Positions 43,272 to 52,798 of a DNA stretch of 64,000 bases are shown here, piece by piece. The position numbers and the translations under genes were made by a program. Where the stretch lies: the IMG/VR virus record IMGVR_UViG_3300030085_004825, positions 58,392-122,391 of that record. One strand, 5' to 3'. Within the stretch, counting starts at the first letter, position 1. Every line of letters begins with the position of its first letter. The notes under the pieces were generated by a model, which was not told the origin of the DNA, searched no databases, and worked only from the letters and a program-made list of their open reading frames with translations. The stretch comes from a virus.

Positions 43272-46200
43272 ATGATAAATTATTCATTTGTAGGATACGA
43301 CATTGTAAATGATAGAATATTTTTTAAAGGCACCCCCACACCAGGCACAAAAGATCTATTCCAAGGAGAAAATCTTCAAACTTCTGTAGCTGCTGATATT
43401 CTTTTTAATTATGAAGATCAAGAAAATGAAACAATAGAAGATTCTACAACTATATCTTTTCTTAAGAGTCTTTTAACTGATTTTAGTATAACAGCTACAA
43501 AATCTGTTGATTTTAGAATAGAAATAGAAGACTTAACTTCTATCTCAAATATATCTATAATAGCTGAAAATTTAGATAAAACTAAGTCTTATGTTAACAC
43601 AGGAACTGTTACATTTGCTAAAATTTCACAATTAATTGATATTCTTAAACCAAAACCTAAATGGAAAACAATGGGCAAATGCCGAAATTGTTTAGTTGTA
43701 AATTTCCTTTCAGGATCAAATAATTATAATTTAGAAGGAAGTATAAATGGAGAACATATAGGAGATTATAATTTTAACCAAAAAAGATATGAATTTGATT
43801 TAATTGATTATACTAACCCATCTCTCCCAACTATTACACCTTATTATATTTATTGGCGCCCTAATATTACTACTTCTTTTACAGATTATGCAGGCACTAG
43901 TAGAAGTATTAGTAATGAACATAAATGGATAGCTATACCCCAAGCAGATTTTCCTACTAATATAAATACTACTAGTAGTTTTTATCATGTTCAATCTATG
44001 TTTTCTGCTTCTTGTCCTTATAGCACAGAAGTACCTAATTCAACATGGTATAACTTTTTTGGTGAAAAAGGATTTTTTAGGTTAAGTTTAGCAGCCCCAA
44101 CTTCTCCTATCCTTGGCCCAAATGATTCTAAAGAATGCCCTGAATACAGTCCTTCACCTGCTGGAGGATGGGGATTTAATTGTGGTGGTGATGGAAATTG
44201 TGTTGGAGCCCCTTCAGGATCTGTAGGAACATATGCTACTTTAGCTGAATGTGAAGTTAGCTGTAGTGTAGAAAGTACTGGAAGTTTTGGTTTTAATTGT
44301 ACACCTAATGGATGTGTTGAAGGATCAGCTGGCAATACTGGTAGTTTTGCAACTTTACAAGAATGTTTAGATAGTAATTGTAATACCCCAACTATACTTT
44401 TCCCTACCACATGTTCTGAATGTGTTGAAGGAGAAAATACAATATTAAATGGAGACTTTTCAGATGGGCTTAATAACTGGGTAATCCCACCTATGCCATC
44501 ACCAGCAGGAAACATAACTTCTGCTGGGCAAACTTTATCTGCTGCTCCTAACACTACTTTTACAGGATCTACTCCTAATATAAGTTCTTCTCTTTTTGCA
44601 CAACAAGAAGGATTATTCTCAGAAAAATGTAATTATACTGTATGTCTAGAAGCTTGGAACCCAGTAGGAGAATGTGAAATTGTAGTAGATGTAGGAGGTT
44701 CTACTCAATATCTAATATCAGATATGTTTACTACTCCTCAAGCTTATACTTTTACTTTTCAAGCAGGTGGTGATTTCCCTCTTACTTTATATATGGCAGG
44801 TTCAGGTAGATTGAATGTAGATAATGTGTCAGTATGTTTGGATTATTGCCCTCCTGGATTTGAACCACCAGGAGAAAGTTGTATTATATCTGCTTCTGCA
44901 GATTGCTATGTAGACATAGATTATGGATGTATTTGTCCTGATGGGTTTATACCTGATGTAAATAGTCCTGGTAATTGTATACAAAGTGGATCTTTTACTG
45001 TTCCTAAACTTGTAACAGGTATAGAAGTAACTGCTCCTCTAGAAGGAGACCACCGATGGGGGCCTCTTAAACCTAGTCTTTATTATAATTTTAGAATAGG
45101 GGGAGATGCAGGAAGTGTAACTGGTTCTACTTCACCATTTCAAGGAAATAGTAGAGTATACAACACACAGTTTGATTTTGATATCCTTTCAGCTAGTTTT
45201 TGGAATGAAAATGCATGGTCTGAAGATTCTTTCATGAATCAGTTTATGAGAAATATTGGTGCTCTTCCCATTGGTTACTATGGAGGAGGTAATTTTATAA
45301 ACTTAGCAACTTCAGGTACTTATCATGTAGCTTTAGCAGCAGATGATACTTTTAGAGTAAAAGTAGATGATGTTACTGTAGTTGATTTATCTCAATCCCC
45401 TGGTAATTTTAGTCTCTACCAAAAACAGCAATTTAATGCTAGAACTCCTTTAGGTCCAAATGCAAATATACCTGTACAATCCGCAGAAGATTATGATGGT
45501 AATATTATTTATCTCCCTACAGAAAATAGTAATCTAATTGATATTAATCTAGGTGCTGGTAATGGTTATGAAAATACTTATGGTTATAGATCTTTTAATA
45601 TCTACCCTATAACAATGTCAGCTGGATGCCATAAAATAACAATAGAAGGATCAGATATAGGAGGTACAGCTGCTGGATTTGGTGGAGTTATATTTAATAA
45701 CACAGCACAAGAAATTGTAGATGCTGAAAGTTTAGATGATTTAAATGATATATTTAATACACGAGATAATTTAATTTTTGATCTTGCCCTTACCTCATCT
45801 ATTACAGCTTCTTGCCCTGAAGGGACTATTGCTTTAGGTACAGGATCTTGTGATTTATGTGTTACATCAGGTTCTATGTCTACCCCATGTGGTGATTGTA
45901 TAGAATGCCCTCATGGAATACTATATAATGGCTATGTAGTAGATGAAGGAGGACCTACTTTATTAGGAAGAGGAACAGGAGGAGTAGTAAATACAGATAG
46001 CTCAGGGTCTTGGACTATTCCTGATGAAACAGCTTGGGAAACACTTATAACTTTTTTAAATGATAATACTGCTCCTACCCAAACAAATGGTGCTTTAGAT
46101 GTAATATCAGGAGGAAAAATGAAAGACTATACTCGAGATTTAGATGCTTCCTGTTGGGCTTTTCCAAATGTAGGAGCTCAAACTGATAATAATAGTAGTG

Positions 46201-46967
46201 GATGGGCTGGAGTTGCTGGTGGTCAACGTACACCTTTAGGTGTTTTTGATGAATTAGGATTTAGTGGATATTGGTGGAGTGCAAATTCAATTACTCCTTC
46301 TTCTACTACAATGAAAGCTATACAATTAAAATATTATTCTGATGATGTATTTAAAGAAACTTACACTAAAAATGCAGGATTCTCTATTAGATTAGTAAGA
46401 CCTTCCCAATCAGGAGAACTTAATGGAGACTACATCCCAGACGCATATACAGGAAATAATGGTCTTATATATGATGGTATTGTTATAGGTAGTCAAGTTT
46501 GGATAGATAGAAATCTAACAGAAACTTTATATAATTCAGGTAGTGCTCCTATTCTGAATCAAAATGATCAAGGACTTTGGAATTTAGCTACTAATGGGTC
46601 AAACGATTATAGATGCTTTTACAATAATGATTCTAGTTTTACTAGTAGTATTGTAGGTAATGTTGATCCACAAACAAATTTATGTTACCAATATCCTATT
46701 AATTATATATACCAAGAATGTAATAATAATAATATATTAATCCAAACAGAATCTGGCTCTTCTACAGCATTAAATAGTATACAAAAATCCCCAATTGATG
46801 GAAAATGTTGGAAATTAATCCAATCAGGATCAGATAATTCTTCTATAGCTGCTAATATTTTCTACCAAGGAAACTATTTCTCAGGTAGTAATCATATTTA
46901 TAGTGATTGTGATGAATGTAATGCTATACATACTATATACATGAGCTTTGAAACTAAAAACTGTTAA
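43272..46967 (+). CDS. Large multidomain adhesin / tail fibre with FISUMP-like C-terminus
   Basis: A 1231-aa protein without a signal peptide. It has an N-terminal structural region (1-280). Two Cys-rich units follow (GFNCGGDGNCVG to YATLAECEVSC; GFNCTPNGCVEG to FATLQECLDSNC). A carbohydrate-binding-like module comes next (ILNGDFSDGLNNWVIPP to RLNVDNVSVCLDYC, about 390-530). A PA14/sliming-type region covers about 580-830 (YHVALAADDTFRVKVDDV). The FISUMP-like domain (about 890-1110) has SWTIPDETAWETL, GYWWSANS, NAGFSIRLVRP and GSQVWIDRNL. FISUMP domains are typical of Bacteroidota and Fibrobacter surface proteins. A host glycan-binding fibre is the best guess. Confidence 0.65.
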   Translation: MINYSFVGYDIVNDRIFFKGTPTPGTKDLFQGENLQTSVAADILFNYEDQENETIEDSTTISFLKSLLTDFSITATKSVDFRIEIEDLTSISNISIIAENLDKTKSYVNTGTVTFAKISQLIDILKPKPKWKTMGKCRNCLVVNFLSGSNNYNLEGSINGEHIGDYNFNQKRYEFDLIDYTNPSLPTITPYYIYWRPNITTSFTDYAGTSRSISNEHKWIAIPQADFPTNINTTSSFYHVQSMFSASCPYSTEVPNSTWYNFFGEKGFFRLSLAAPTSPILGPNDSKECPEYSPSPAGGWGFNCGGDGNCVGAPSGSVGTYATLAECEVSCSVESTGSFGFNCTPNGCVEGSAGNTGSFATLQECLDSNCNTPTILFPTTCSECVEGENTILNGDFSDGLNNWVIPPMPSPAGNITSAGQTLSAAPNTTFTGSTPNISSSLFAQQEGLFSEKCNYTVCLEAWNPVGECEIVVDVGGSTQYLISDMFTTPQAYTFTFQAGGDFPLTLYMAGSGRLNVDNVSVCLDYCPPGFEPPGESCIISASADCYVDIDYGCICPDGFIPDVNSPGNCIQSGSFTVPKLVTGIEVTAPLEGDHRWGPLKPSLYYNFRIGGDAGSVTGSTSPFQGNSRVYNTQFDFDILSASFWNENAWSEDSFMNQFMRNIGALPIGYYGGGNFINLATSGTYHVALAADDTFRVKVDDVTVVDLSQSPGNFSLYQKQQFNARTPLGPNANIPVQSAEDYDGNIIYLPTENSNLIDINLGAGNGYENTYGYRSFNIYPITMSAGCHKITIEGSDIGGTAAGFGGVIFNNTAQEIVDAESLDDLNDIFNTRDNLIFDLALTSSITASCPEGTIALGTGSCDLCVTSGSMSTPCGDCIECPHGILYNGYVVDEGGPTLLGRGTGGVVNTDSSGSWTIPDETAWETLITFLNDNTAPTQTNGALDVISGGKMKDYTRDLDASCWAFPNVGAQTDNNSSGWAGVAGGQRTPLGVFDELGFSGYWWSANSITPSSTTMKAIQLKYYSDDVFKETYTKNAGFSIRLVRPSQSGELNGDYIPDAYTGNNGLIYDGIVIGSQVWIDRNLTETLYNSGSAPILNQNDQGLWNLATNGSNDYRCFYNNDSSFTSSIVGNVDPQTNLCYQYPINYIYQECNNNNILIQTESGSSTALNSIQKSPIDGKCWKLIQSGSDNSSIAANIFYQGNYFSGSNHIYSDCDECNAIHTIYMSFETKNC

Positions 46968-46984
46968 TAAAAAAATAAAAATAA

Positions 46985-48583
46985 ATGCCAATTTTAAATT
47001 ATACAACCGAAGTAAAAGAACTAATGCTTTCTATGTCATTAGACGTATTTTCGTCTTCAATTTCTAATGTAAATATAGGATTTGGTCATAGACAAGGTTA
47101 TAGTGGATCTATTTATCCTAGTAGTTCTTTTAGTGGGTCTGTAATATTACCATATGACAGTAATACTATAATTCCTTCTTTAACTCCTGCTATTAAAATT
47201 TTATTACCTTCTTCCTCTTATTTAGATACTGGATCTAAAGTTTCAGCTTCTTTAGGTGCTTTAACTACTAAATATGAAGTAGGAGGAACACATAACCCAA
47301 ACCGTTATGAATTACAATTTGTAGAAAATGCAACTGGTTATTCATCTTTTCCTTGTAATACAACAGATTGTTATCCTGGAGAGGTATTTTGGACGTTTGA
47401 TTTTGTTAGTGTTAATAGCCCAACTTCTTTTAGCCCTAGTAATAGAAATTTACATAGACCTTTAAAAGGGGGTATATCTATTTCTTCTACATCTAACACA
47501 ACTCCTTTCGCTTCCCAAGGAAGTATGGGAACAATGGGAGGAATAACTCAAGACTCAGCTTCTAATGCTTTAGTAGGATTAACTAATAACCACGTAGTAA
47601 TTAGAGATGCTTTTTATACAAATCAAAGAACATTAACAAACCCACAAAATGAATATGATCTTTTAGATCCTAGTGGTAATAGTTTTGGAACTAATACTCC
47701 CCCTACTTCATATACACAATTAGTATATCAAGATGCTGAAACAGGAGCTGCAAATAGTGCTAAAGAAATAGGTAGAGTTATTAGATATGTACCTTTATAC
47801 ACATCAGCTTCTACTGTAACCTCAAATGGTGCTCTTACTAATAAAGTAGATGGAGCGATATTTTCACTATATTGTTCTTCAAGTACATCAACTATTATAG
47901 ATTTTACTTCTTCATACCAACAATTAGGATTTACTAGTGCTTCTCTTTTTACCTCCTCTTTACCATTTGCAACTACTAATGAAATAGATGGTATGATTAA
48001 CCCTACAAGTTCATATTATAACCCACCATTATACTCCTCAGGAAGAACAACTGGCCCTAAAGGAGAAGACCCTTGCCCATTACGAATTTCAGGATTTACT
48101 AATGCTATAGTAGGATATAATTTACAAGGAAATACAGTACCTGCATTTTTTGAAGATTTAATTGAATTTGTTAAACCTGAAGATAGTGGGTCTTATGCCG
48201 TTACTTCAAGTACAACTTCTACAGTATGCCCTTGGCCAGGTTGGAAGGGGGATTCAGGGTCTACTTTAATAGCAGATTTTAGTGGAAGTTATAAAATAAT
48301 AGGCTTAGTATTTGCAGGAAATGGAGGTATAGTAGGTTCTGTTAGTGTTGGTAGCCAAACTTTCCCATTATATCAGGCTTCTAGTCATGGATTAGCTTGT
48401 AGAATAGATCATGTAGCTTCTGAATTAGGAATAAAAGCATGGACTGGTAGTGTTGCCCCTGTAGTTGATCATGATACAATAGATTATAGAACAGTATCAG
48501 GAAGTAATGATACAAAAATATTAAATTGTAGTGGTTCTAATTTTTATCAAGTAGGATTAACTACAAACCATAAATTTTGTTAA
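46985..48583 (+). CDS. Structural protein with trypsin-like serine protease domain
   Basis: A 532-aa protein. The first ~165 residues are Ser/Thr-rich and beta-like. From about 170 it follows the chymotrypsin-like layout: GLTNNHVV with His203, KVDGAIFSLYC with Asp289, and WKGDSGSTLIADF with Ser424, then IIGLVFAGN and a C-terminal RIDHVASELGI. The order and spacing of His, Asp and Ser fit a working triad. No signal peptide is present, so the protease probably belongs to the virion or acts in fibre maturation. The substrate is unknown. Confidence 0.72.
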   Translation: MPILNYTTEVKELMLSMSLDVFSSSISNVNIGFGHRQGYSGSIYPSSSFSGSVILPYDSNTIIPSLTPAIKILLPSSSYLDTGSKVSASLGALTTKYEVGGTHNPNRYELQFVENATGYSSFPCNTTDCYPGEVFWTFDFVSVNSPTSFSPSNRNLHRPLKGGISISSTSNTTPFASQGSMGTMGGITQDSASNALVGLTNNHVVIRDAFYTNQRTLTNPQNEYDLLDPSGNSFGTNTPPTSYTQLVYQDAETGAANSAKEIGRVIRYVPLYTSASTVTSNGALTNKVDGAIFSLYCSSSTSTIIDFTSSYQQLGFTSASLFTSSLPFATTNEIDGMINPTSSYYNPPLYSSGRTTGPKGEDPCPLRISGFTNAIVGYNLQGNTVPAFFEDLIEFVKPEDSGSYAVTSSTTSTVCPWPGWKGDSGSTLIADFSGSYKIIGLVFAGNGGIVGSVSVGSQTFPLYQASSHGLACRIDHVASELGIKAWTGSVAPVVDHDTIDYRTVSGSNDTKILNCSGSNFYQVGLTTNHKFC

Positions 48584-48604
48584 TTAAATAAAAAATAAAA
48601 AAAT

Positions 48605-51112
48605 ATGAATTATACTGTATGCTTAGATGCAACCACTATAGGATTTGATATTAATAACTTATCAGGTAATGGGTTTAGCATATATACTAATATTGATGGG
48701 TTTATTACTCCTATAGCACAAAATGTTCCTTCTAGTGAACTATTTGCACCACCTTTAGGAGAGTGTCCCTTTACTATTACTAATGTTCCTTCTGGGTCTA
48801 CCCAATTATTAATAATAGACCAGTGTAATTCTACTGTTTCTTCTAGTGTATCTATTAATTTTTCTGCTAGTATATCTTCTGCAACTTCTAGTCTTATAGA
48901 TACTACTTGTTGTTATTCTTTAATAGATATTGAATCTTGTGGTACTGGAAGTAATAGTTGGTGTAATGAATGTAATATAGGATTTGATACTATATCAACT
49001 TCCCCAGTAGGAAGAATTATAGCAGGAGATTTACAAAGTTCTTGTGGTACTGTTACTGATTATGTTATTGGGTGGTATAGAAATAATGATTACTCATCCC
49101 CTGAAATATTAACAGGAGTAGGTACTAGTTTTTCTTATGAATTTACACATCCCTTAGATTCAAGTACAGGACCTTTAGTACTTGATGGTAACTATGAAGG
49201 TATAATCCATGATATAATAATTGACGGAGTTCAATATAGTAATTATGAGAGTGGATCAGGTGTAGGACAACCTATACCTTTTGAAAGTTGTTTTGAGACT
49301 GTAGTTGTAGCTCCATTTAATTGTGCTAATGGAACTTTTCCTTTACCTTATACACATCAAATTTCTCTCACTGCAGCAGGAAATAATCTTGTATCACCTC
49401 CTGTAGCAGCCACATATACTTTATCTTCAAGTACAGATTATTTTGCTTATAGGTTTGATCCTTTTGAACAAGTAGCAGATGAACTTGAAATTAAATTTAT
49501 TTCTGGAGATCCTAGTTCTACTTCTAACCCAACTTTATATTCTGAGCCTATATATTTAGAAAAAATACAAGCAGGAAATGGTGCAGGTGATAATTTAACT
49601 TCTGAAGCTAATGTTAATAATAATACTTATCCTAAAGCACGAAGCAAAACTATTAAAAGAGTACTTACATTAACAGGATCTTTAGAAAGAACAAATGGTG
49701 ATAAATTAGAAATAAAAGTATCCCCTTTAGGGGCTCAAACATCTTGGCAATTAAAAATGCAATGTTTAGATGAATTTGATTGTAATCATTGTTATTTTGA
49801 TGATAGCCCTCCTAGAAAAATTCAAACTATTACTTTAAATAGAAATACATCATCTCTAGATGACCCTGGCTGCCCCAACAGTACAGGATCATGTGCTACC
49901 CAAAAAATTCAACTCCAAGTAAGTGGATGCTTTACAGATGATACTGGTTTATTTGGAACTGGTAGTTATATATTTGATGGTCCTTCTTACGGGGTAGTAA
50001 GTAGCCCAACTACAGTAAATCTTCCTGTTAATGGGGTAGATATGTCTAATAAATTTACTGTTAGTGGTTTTGTGCCAATCCAACCTATAATGGCAAATAC
50101 AAATTGTGATACAATTGAACCTGGTTGGTCTGGAAGTATTGAAAAGTATAATTCTGTTGAAAATGGAGTATCTACCACTGGTTTGCCTCTAGGTGCTATT
50201 AGTATGTCTTTTAATAATTCTGATTTTTATAATCATTATAAAGATTCTTTAACAACTGTAGAAGAAACATACATTACTACTTATGGTAATATTACTACAG
50301 ATTGTAATGACATTAATTATTATCTTTTTTATGAACTAAAAATCCCTAACCCAGGAGACCCTAATATACCTTGTGGTGATGGAGTTGCTACTAAAACATA
50401 TCAAATACATAGAACAGCTTATCCTGATATAGAATTTGATGATACAAATTACAAAATTCATATCCCTATGCCAGAGGTTGAAAATTGCTATACTTGTTCT
50501 TCTGATATAACTTGTTGTAATCTTACACAACTTTGTAATTATGTTGATGTAGTTAATAATAATAACTTTAACAGTGTTACAAACCAAGCATTTATAGAAA
50601 CTTATCAAGGTTCTAGATTTACTATTCCTTTTGGAACAAAAAAGCCTAAGGTTGAAACTGGTGATATTACACCTAATTTTACTAGTTCCCAATGGCATGG
50701 AATAAGAGTTATAAGTATCCCTAAGTATTCTATGGAAACTTTACCATTCCAACCTACCCCAGGAGGAGATTGGGTAAATTACCCTAATTTATCAGCTTCA
50801 GTTTGTCCTAATTATACCTCATCTAGTTTCCCTAATGGAGTAAATAATGGAAACTTCTTTAGTTATGAAGGAGTACTTTATGGTTACCAAATAATATTTC
50901 CTAATTTAACATCTAGTCTTTCTAATGCTATGAATAATGATTTTGAAATATATGCTAGAGTAGGAAGTAATAGTGGTATTCTTTCCCAATCAATCCAAGA
51001 CAACCCTAGTGCACCCTTACTAATTTATGAATATAGCTCATCTACAGCTACAGTTCATAATGCAGCATTTTTTGAAGGAGGAAGTCCTACATTAGTTATA
51101 GAACCTTTCTAA
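48605..51112 (+). CDS. Large Cys-rich structural protein of the fibre module
   Basis: An 835-aa protein without a signal peptide. It is Ser/Thr/Asn-rich and beta-like, with many Cys pairs (CCYSLIDIESCGTG, CNECN, CSSDITCCNLTQLC). A segment about 560-640 has repeated Tyr/Asp-rich strands. The last ~120 residues (PTPGGDWVNYPNLSASVCP, YEGVLYGYQIIFPNL) look like a compact beta domain. It is last in the four-gene adhesin block. The family is not recognised; a fibre or tip component is likely. Confidence 0.55.
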   Translation: MNYTVCLDATTIGFDINNLSGNGFSIYTNIDGFITPIAQNVPSSELFAPPLGECPFTITNVPSGSTQLLIIDQCNSTVSSSVSINFSASISSATSSLIDTTCCYSLIDIESCGTGSNSWCNECNIGFDTISTSPVGRIIAGDLQSSCGTVTDYVIGWYRNNDYSSPEILTGVGTSFSYEFTHPLDSSTGPLVLDGNYEGIIHDIIIDGVQYSNYESGSGVGQPIPFESCFETVVVAPFNCANGTFPLPYTHQISLTAAGNNLVSPPVAATYTLSSSTDYFAYRFDPFEQVADELEIKFISGDPSSTSNPTLYSEPIYLEKIQAGNGAGDNLTSEANVNNNTYPKARSKTIKRVLTLTGSLERTNGDKLEIKVSPLGAQTSWQLKMQCLDEFDCNHCYFDDSPPRKIQTITLNRNTSSLDDPGCPNSTGSCATQKIQLQVSGCFTDDTGLFGTGSYIFDGPSYGVVSSPTTVNLPVNGVDMSNKFTVSGFVPIQPIMANTNCDTIEPGWSGSIEKYNSVENGVSTTGLPLGAISMSFNNSDFYNHYKDSLTTVEETYITTYGNITTDCNDINYYLFYELKIPNPGDPNIPCGDGVATKTYQIHRTAYPDIEFDDTNYKIHIPMPEVENCYTCSSDITCCNLTQLCNYVDVVNNNNFNSVTNQAFIETYQGSRFTIPFGTKKPKVETGDITPNFTSSQWHGIRVISIPKYSMETLPFQPTPGGDWVNYPNLSASVCPNYTSSSFPNGVNNGNFFSYEGVLYGYQIIFPNLTSSLSNAMNNDFEIYARVGSNSGILSQSIQDNPSAPLLIYEYSSSTATVHNAAFFEGGSPTLVIEPF

Positions 51113-51117
51113 AATAA

Positions 51118-51149
51118 TTTGGTATACTAATTTTGTCTTCATACATTTA
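51118..51149 (+). promoter_or_regulatory. Bacteroidota-type promoter TTTG-N20-TACATTTA
   Basis: TTTG (51118-51121) and TACATTTA (51142-51149) with a 20-nt spacer lie 20 nt before the folE2 ATG. A TAATTTTG at 51128-51135 is an alternative -7 box but lacks a spaced TTTG. Confidence 0.65.
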
Positions 51150-51169
51150 ATAAAACTAAAAAAAAATGT

Positions 51170-52192
51170 ATGGGAAAGAAATTTGTTAAAAAGTATGAAT
51201 GGGTAGGTGATGTTAAATCATATAAAGAACCCGAAGAAAATGAAAACTCTATGTTCTACACAGAACCAAATAGAGATTATGATTCTAACTATAAACCTAC
51301 TAAAGAGGATATTGAAACGTTTCCTGATTTACAAAATGGCCCTTCATCACTAATTCAAGGGTCTCCTGTAGAAATTCAACAAGTAGGAATTCATAATTTT
51401 AGATTACCTTTAAGATATAAAACTCGAGATAATGGTATTATAGAATTAGAGACTAAAGTAACAGGAACTGTATCACTTGAAGCTCATAAAAAAGGTATTA
51501 ATATGTCTCGTATTATGAGATCATTTTATGAATTTAAAAATGATACTTTTAGTATAGACAAATTAGAAACTGTATTGTCTGCTTATCAAGATAAATTAAA
51601 AACTTTTGATTCTAAAATAGCACTTAAATTTTCATATCCTATTATTCAAAAATCATTAAGATCTGATAATGAAGGATACCAATATTATGATGTTACTTTA
51701 GAGGGTGATTTAAACAAACAAGGTGAATTAAGAAAAATTATTCATTTTGATTTTGTATACTCCTCAGCTTGTCCTTGTTCTTATGAATTAGCTGAATACG
51801 CTAGAAAATATAGAAATAAAGCAACAGTATCTCATTCACAAAGATCTGTAACTAGAATATCAATTGAATTTGATGATATGGTTTGGATAGAAGAATTACA
51901 AGAAATGTGTGCTAAAGCATTGCAAACTGAAACACAAGTAGTAGTAAAAAGAGAAGATGAAATGGCATTTGCTGAGTTAAATGGATCATATTTAAAATTT
52001 GTAGAAGATGCTGCTAGATTATTGTATGAGCAACTAATTAATGATAAAAGAATAAAAGACTTTAGAATCATATGTTCCCACCAAGAATCACTCCACTCTC
52101 ATGATGCTGTTTCAGTTATATTAGCTCCTAACAGTAAATTTTCTAGAGATATTCCACATGAGTTATGGTCAAGTTTAATCCATATCTCTTAA
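51170..52192 (+). CDS. folE2: GTP cyclohydrolase IB, FolE2-like
   Basis: A 340-aa enzyme for the first step of pterin/preQ0 synthesis (GTP to dihydroneopterin triphosphate). Family landmarks are QQVGIHNFRLPL, TGTVSLEAHKKGINMSR, the metal/catalytic region SACPCS (Cys201, Cys203) with HSQRS, and GSYLKFVEDAARLL. The ATG at 51170 is used because an ATG at 51166 is out of frame. It lies 9 kb from queCDE but completes their pathway, and it has its own host-type promoter. Confidence 0.85.
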   Translation: MGKKFVKKYEWVGDVKSYKEPEENENSMFYTEPNRDYDSNYKPTKEDIETFPDLQNGPSSLIQGSPVEIQQVGIHNFRLPLRYKTRDNGIIELETKVTGTVSLEAHKKGINMSRIMRSFYEFKNDTFSIDKLETVLSAYQDKLKTFDSKIALKFSYPIIQKSLRSDNEGYQYYDVTLEGDLNKQGELRKIIHFDFVYSSACPCSYELAEYARKYRNKATVSHSQRSVTRISIEFDDMVWIEELQEMCAKALQTETQVVVKREDEMAFAELNGSYLKFVEDAARLLYEQLINDKRIKDFRIICSHQESLHSHDAVSVILAPNSKFSRDIPHELWSSLIHIS

Positions 52193-52201
52193 ATAAAAAT
52201 T

Positions 52202-52798
52202 ATGAAAAAAGAAATACCAACTCACGACCCACAAACAGGTGAATTAAATCCTCATTATGAAGAATTAACTGGAAGGAGAAATCCTTTACAAACTGTTCTT
52301 TCAAATTTTAATAAATCAAATAACCCATTTAAATATGTCCCATTTGTAAGTGAAGTAGAGGAATTTAACCATACAATGGGTAAACCAAACAACTATGAAC
52401 CAACAATCCCAGAAAAAAAGGAATGGCAGTTTGTATATGACTTCATCCTTGAAGAGCTCGAAGAGTATAAAGAAGCATGCGAAACAGGAAACATTACTGA
52501 AGTTCTTGATGCTTTATGTGACATTGCCTATGTTTCGTTGGGCAACGGCACTATGTTACATGGTCTTAAGGATCAAATATGGCCCGCGTATCAAGAAGTA
52601 CAAGCATCGAATATGTCAAAAGCTTGTTCTAGTGAAGAAGAGGCACAAGAGACCGTTAGAGTACGTTCCGAAGAGCAAAAGGAAGCATGTCACTATGAAA
52701 AGGTTGGAAAGTATTATATCGTCTATAGAACACGTGATAGAAAAGTAATGAAAAATATAAATTATTTTAGACCAAATCTAAAACAATTTTTAAAGTAA
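52202..52798 (+). CDS. MazG-like nucleotide pyrophosphohydrolase
   Basis: A 198-aa protein of the all-alpha NTP-PPase superfamily. It has VSEVEEFNHTMGKPN, then DFILEELEEYKEA with the EExxE metal motif, and EVLDALCDIAYVSLGNGTMLHG with the ExxD second half. Residues about 125-145 (VQASNMSKACSS) match the family's nucleotide-binding end. It may clear non-canonical nucleotides or adjust host nucleotide signals. It abuts gene 43 directly (stop at 52798, ATG at 52799). Confidence 0.75.
   Translation: MKKEIPTHDPQTGELNPHYEELTGRRNPLQTVLSNFNKSNNPFKYVPFVSEVEEFNHTMGKPNNYEPTIPEKKEWQFVYDFILEELEEYKEACETGNITEVLDALCDIAYVSLGNGTMLHGLKDQIWPAYQEVQASNMSKACSSEEEAQETVRVRSEEQKEACHYEKVGKYYIVYRTRDRKVMKNINYFRPNLKQFLK

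Noticed and set aside
44018-44554. Open frame of 178 codons on the minus strand within the large adhesin gene
   Set aside because: A Pro/Ser-rich shadow of a Gly/Thr-rich coding region; no start context and no recognisable protein.
43272-46967. Diversity-generating retroelement target, because FISUMP and lectin-like domains can be variable proteins
   Set aside because: No reverse transcriptase or template repeat is seen in the window, and no near-identical duplicate of the 3' end is evident.
52395-52748. 117-codon + strand frame inside the MazG-like gene
   Set aside because: The MazG frame has the family motifs; this frame is basic and low in complexity, as expected of a shadow.
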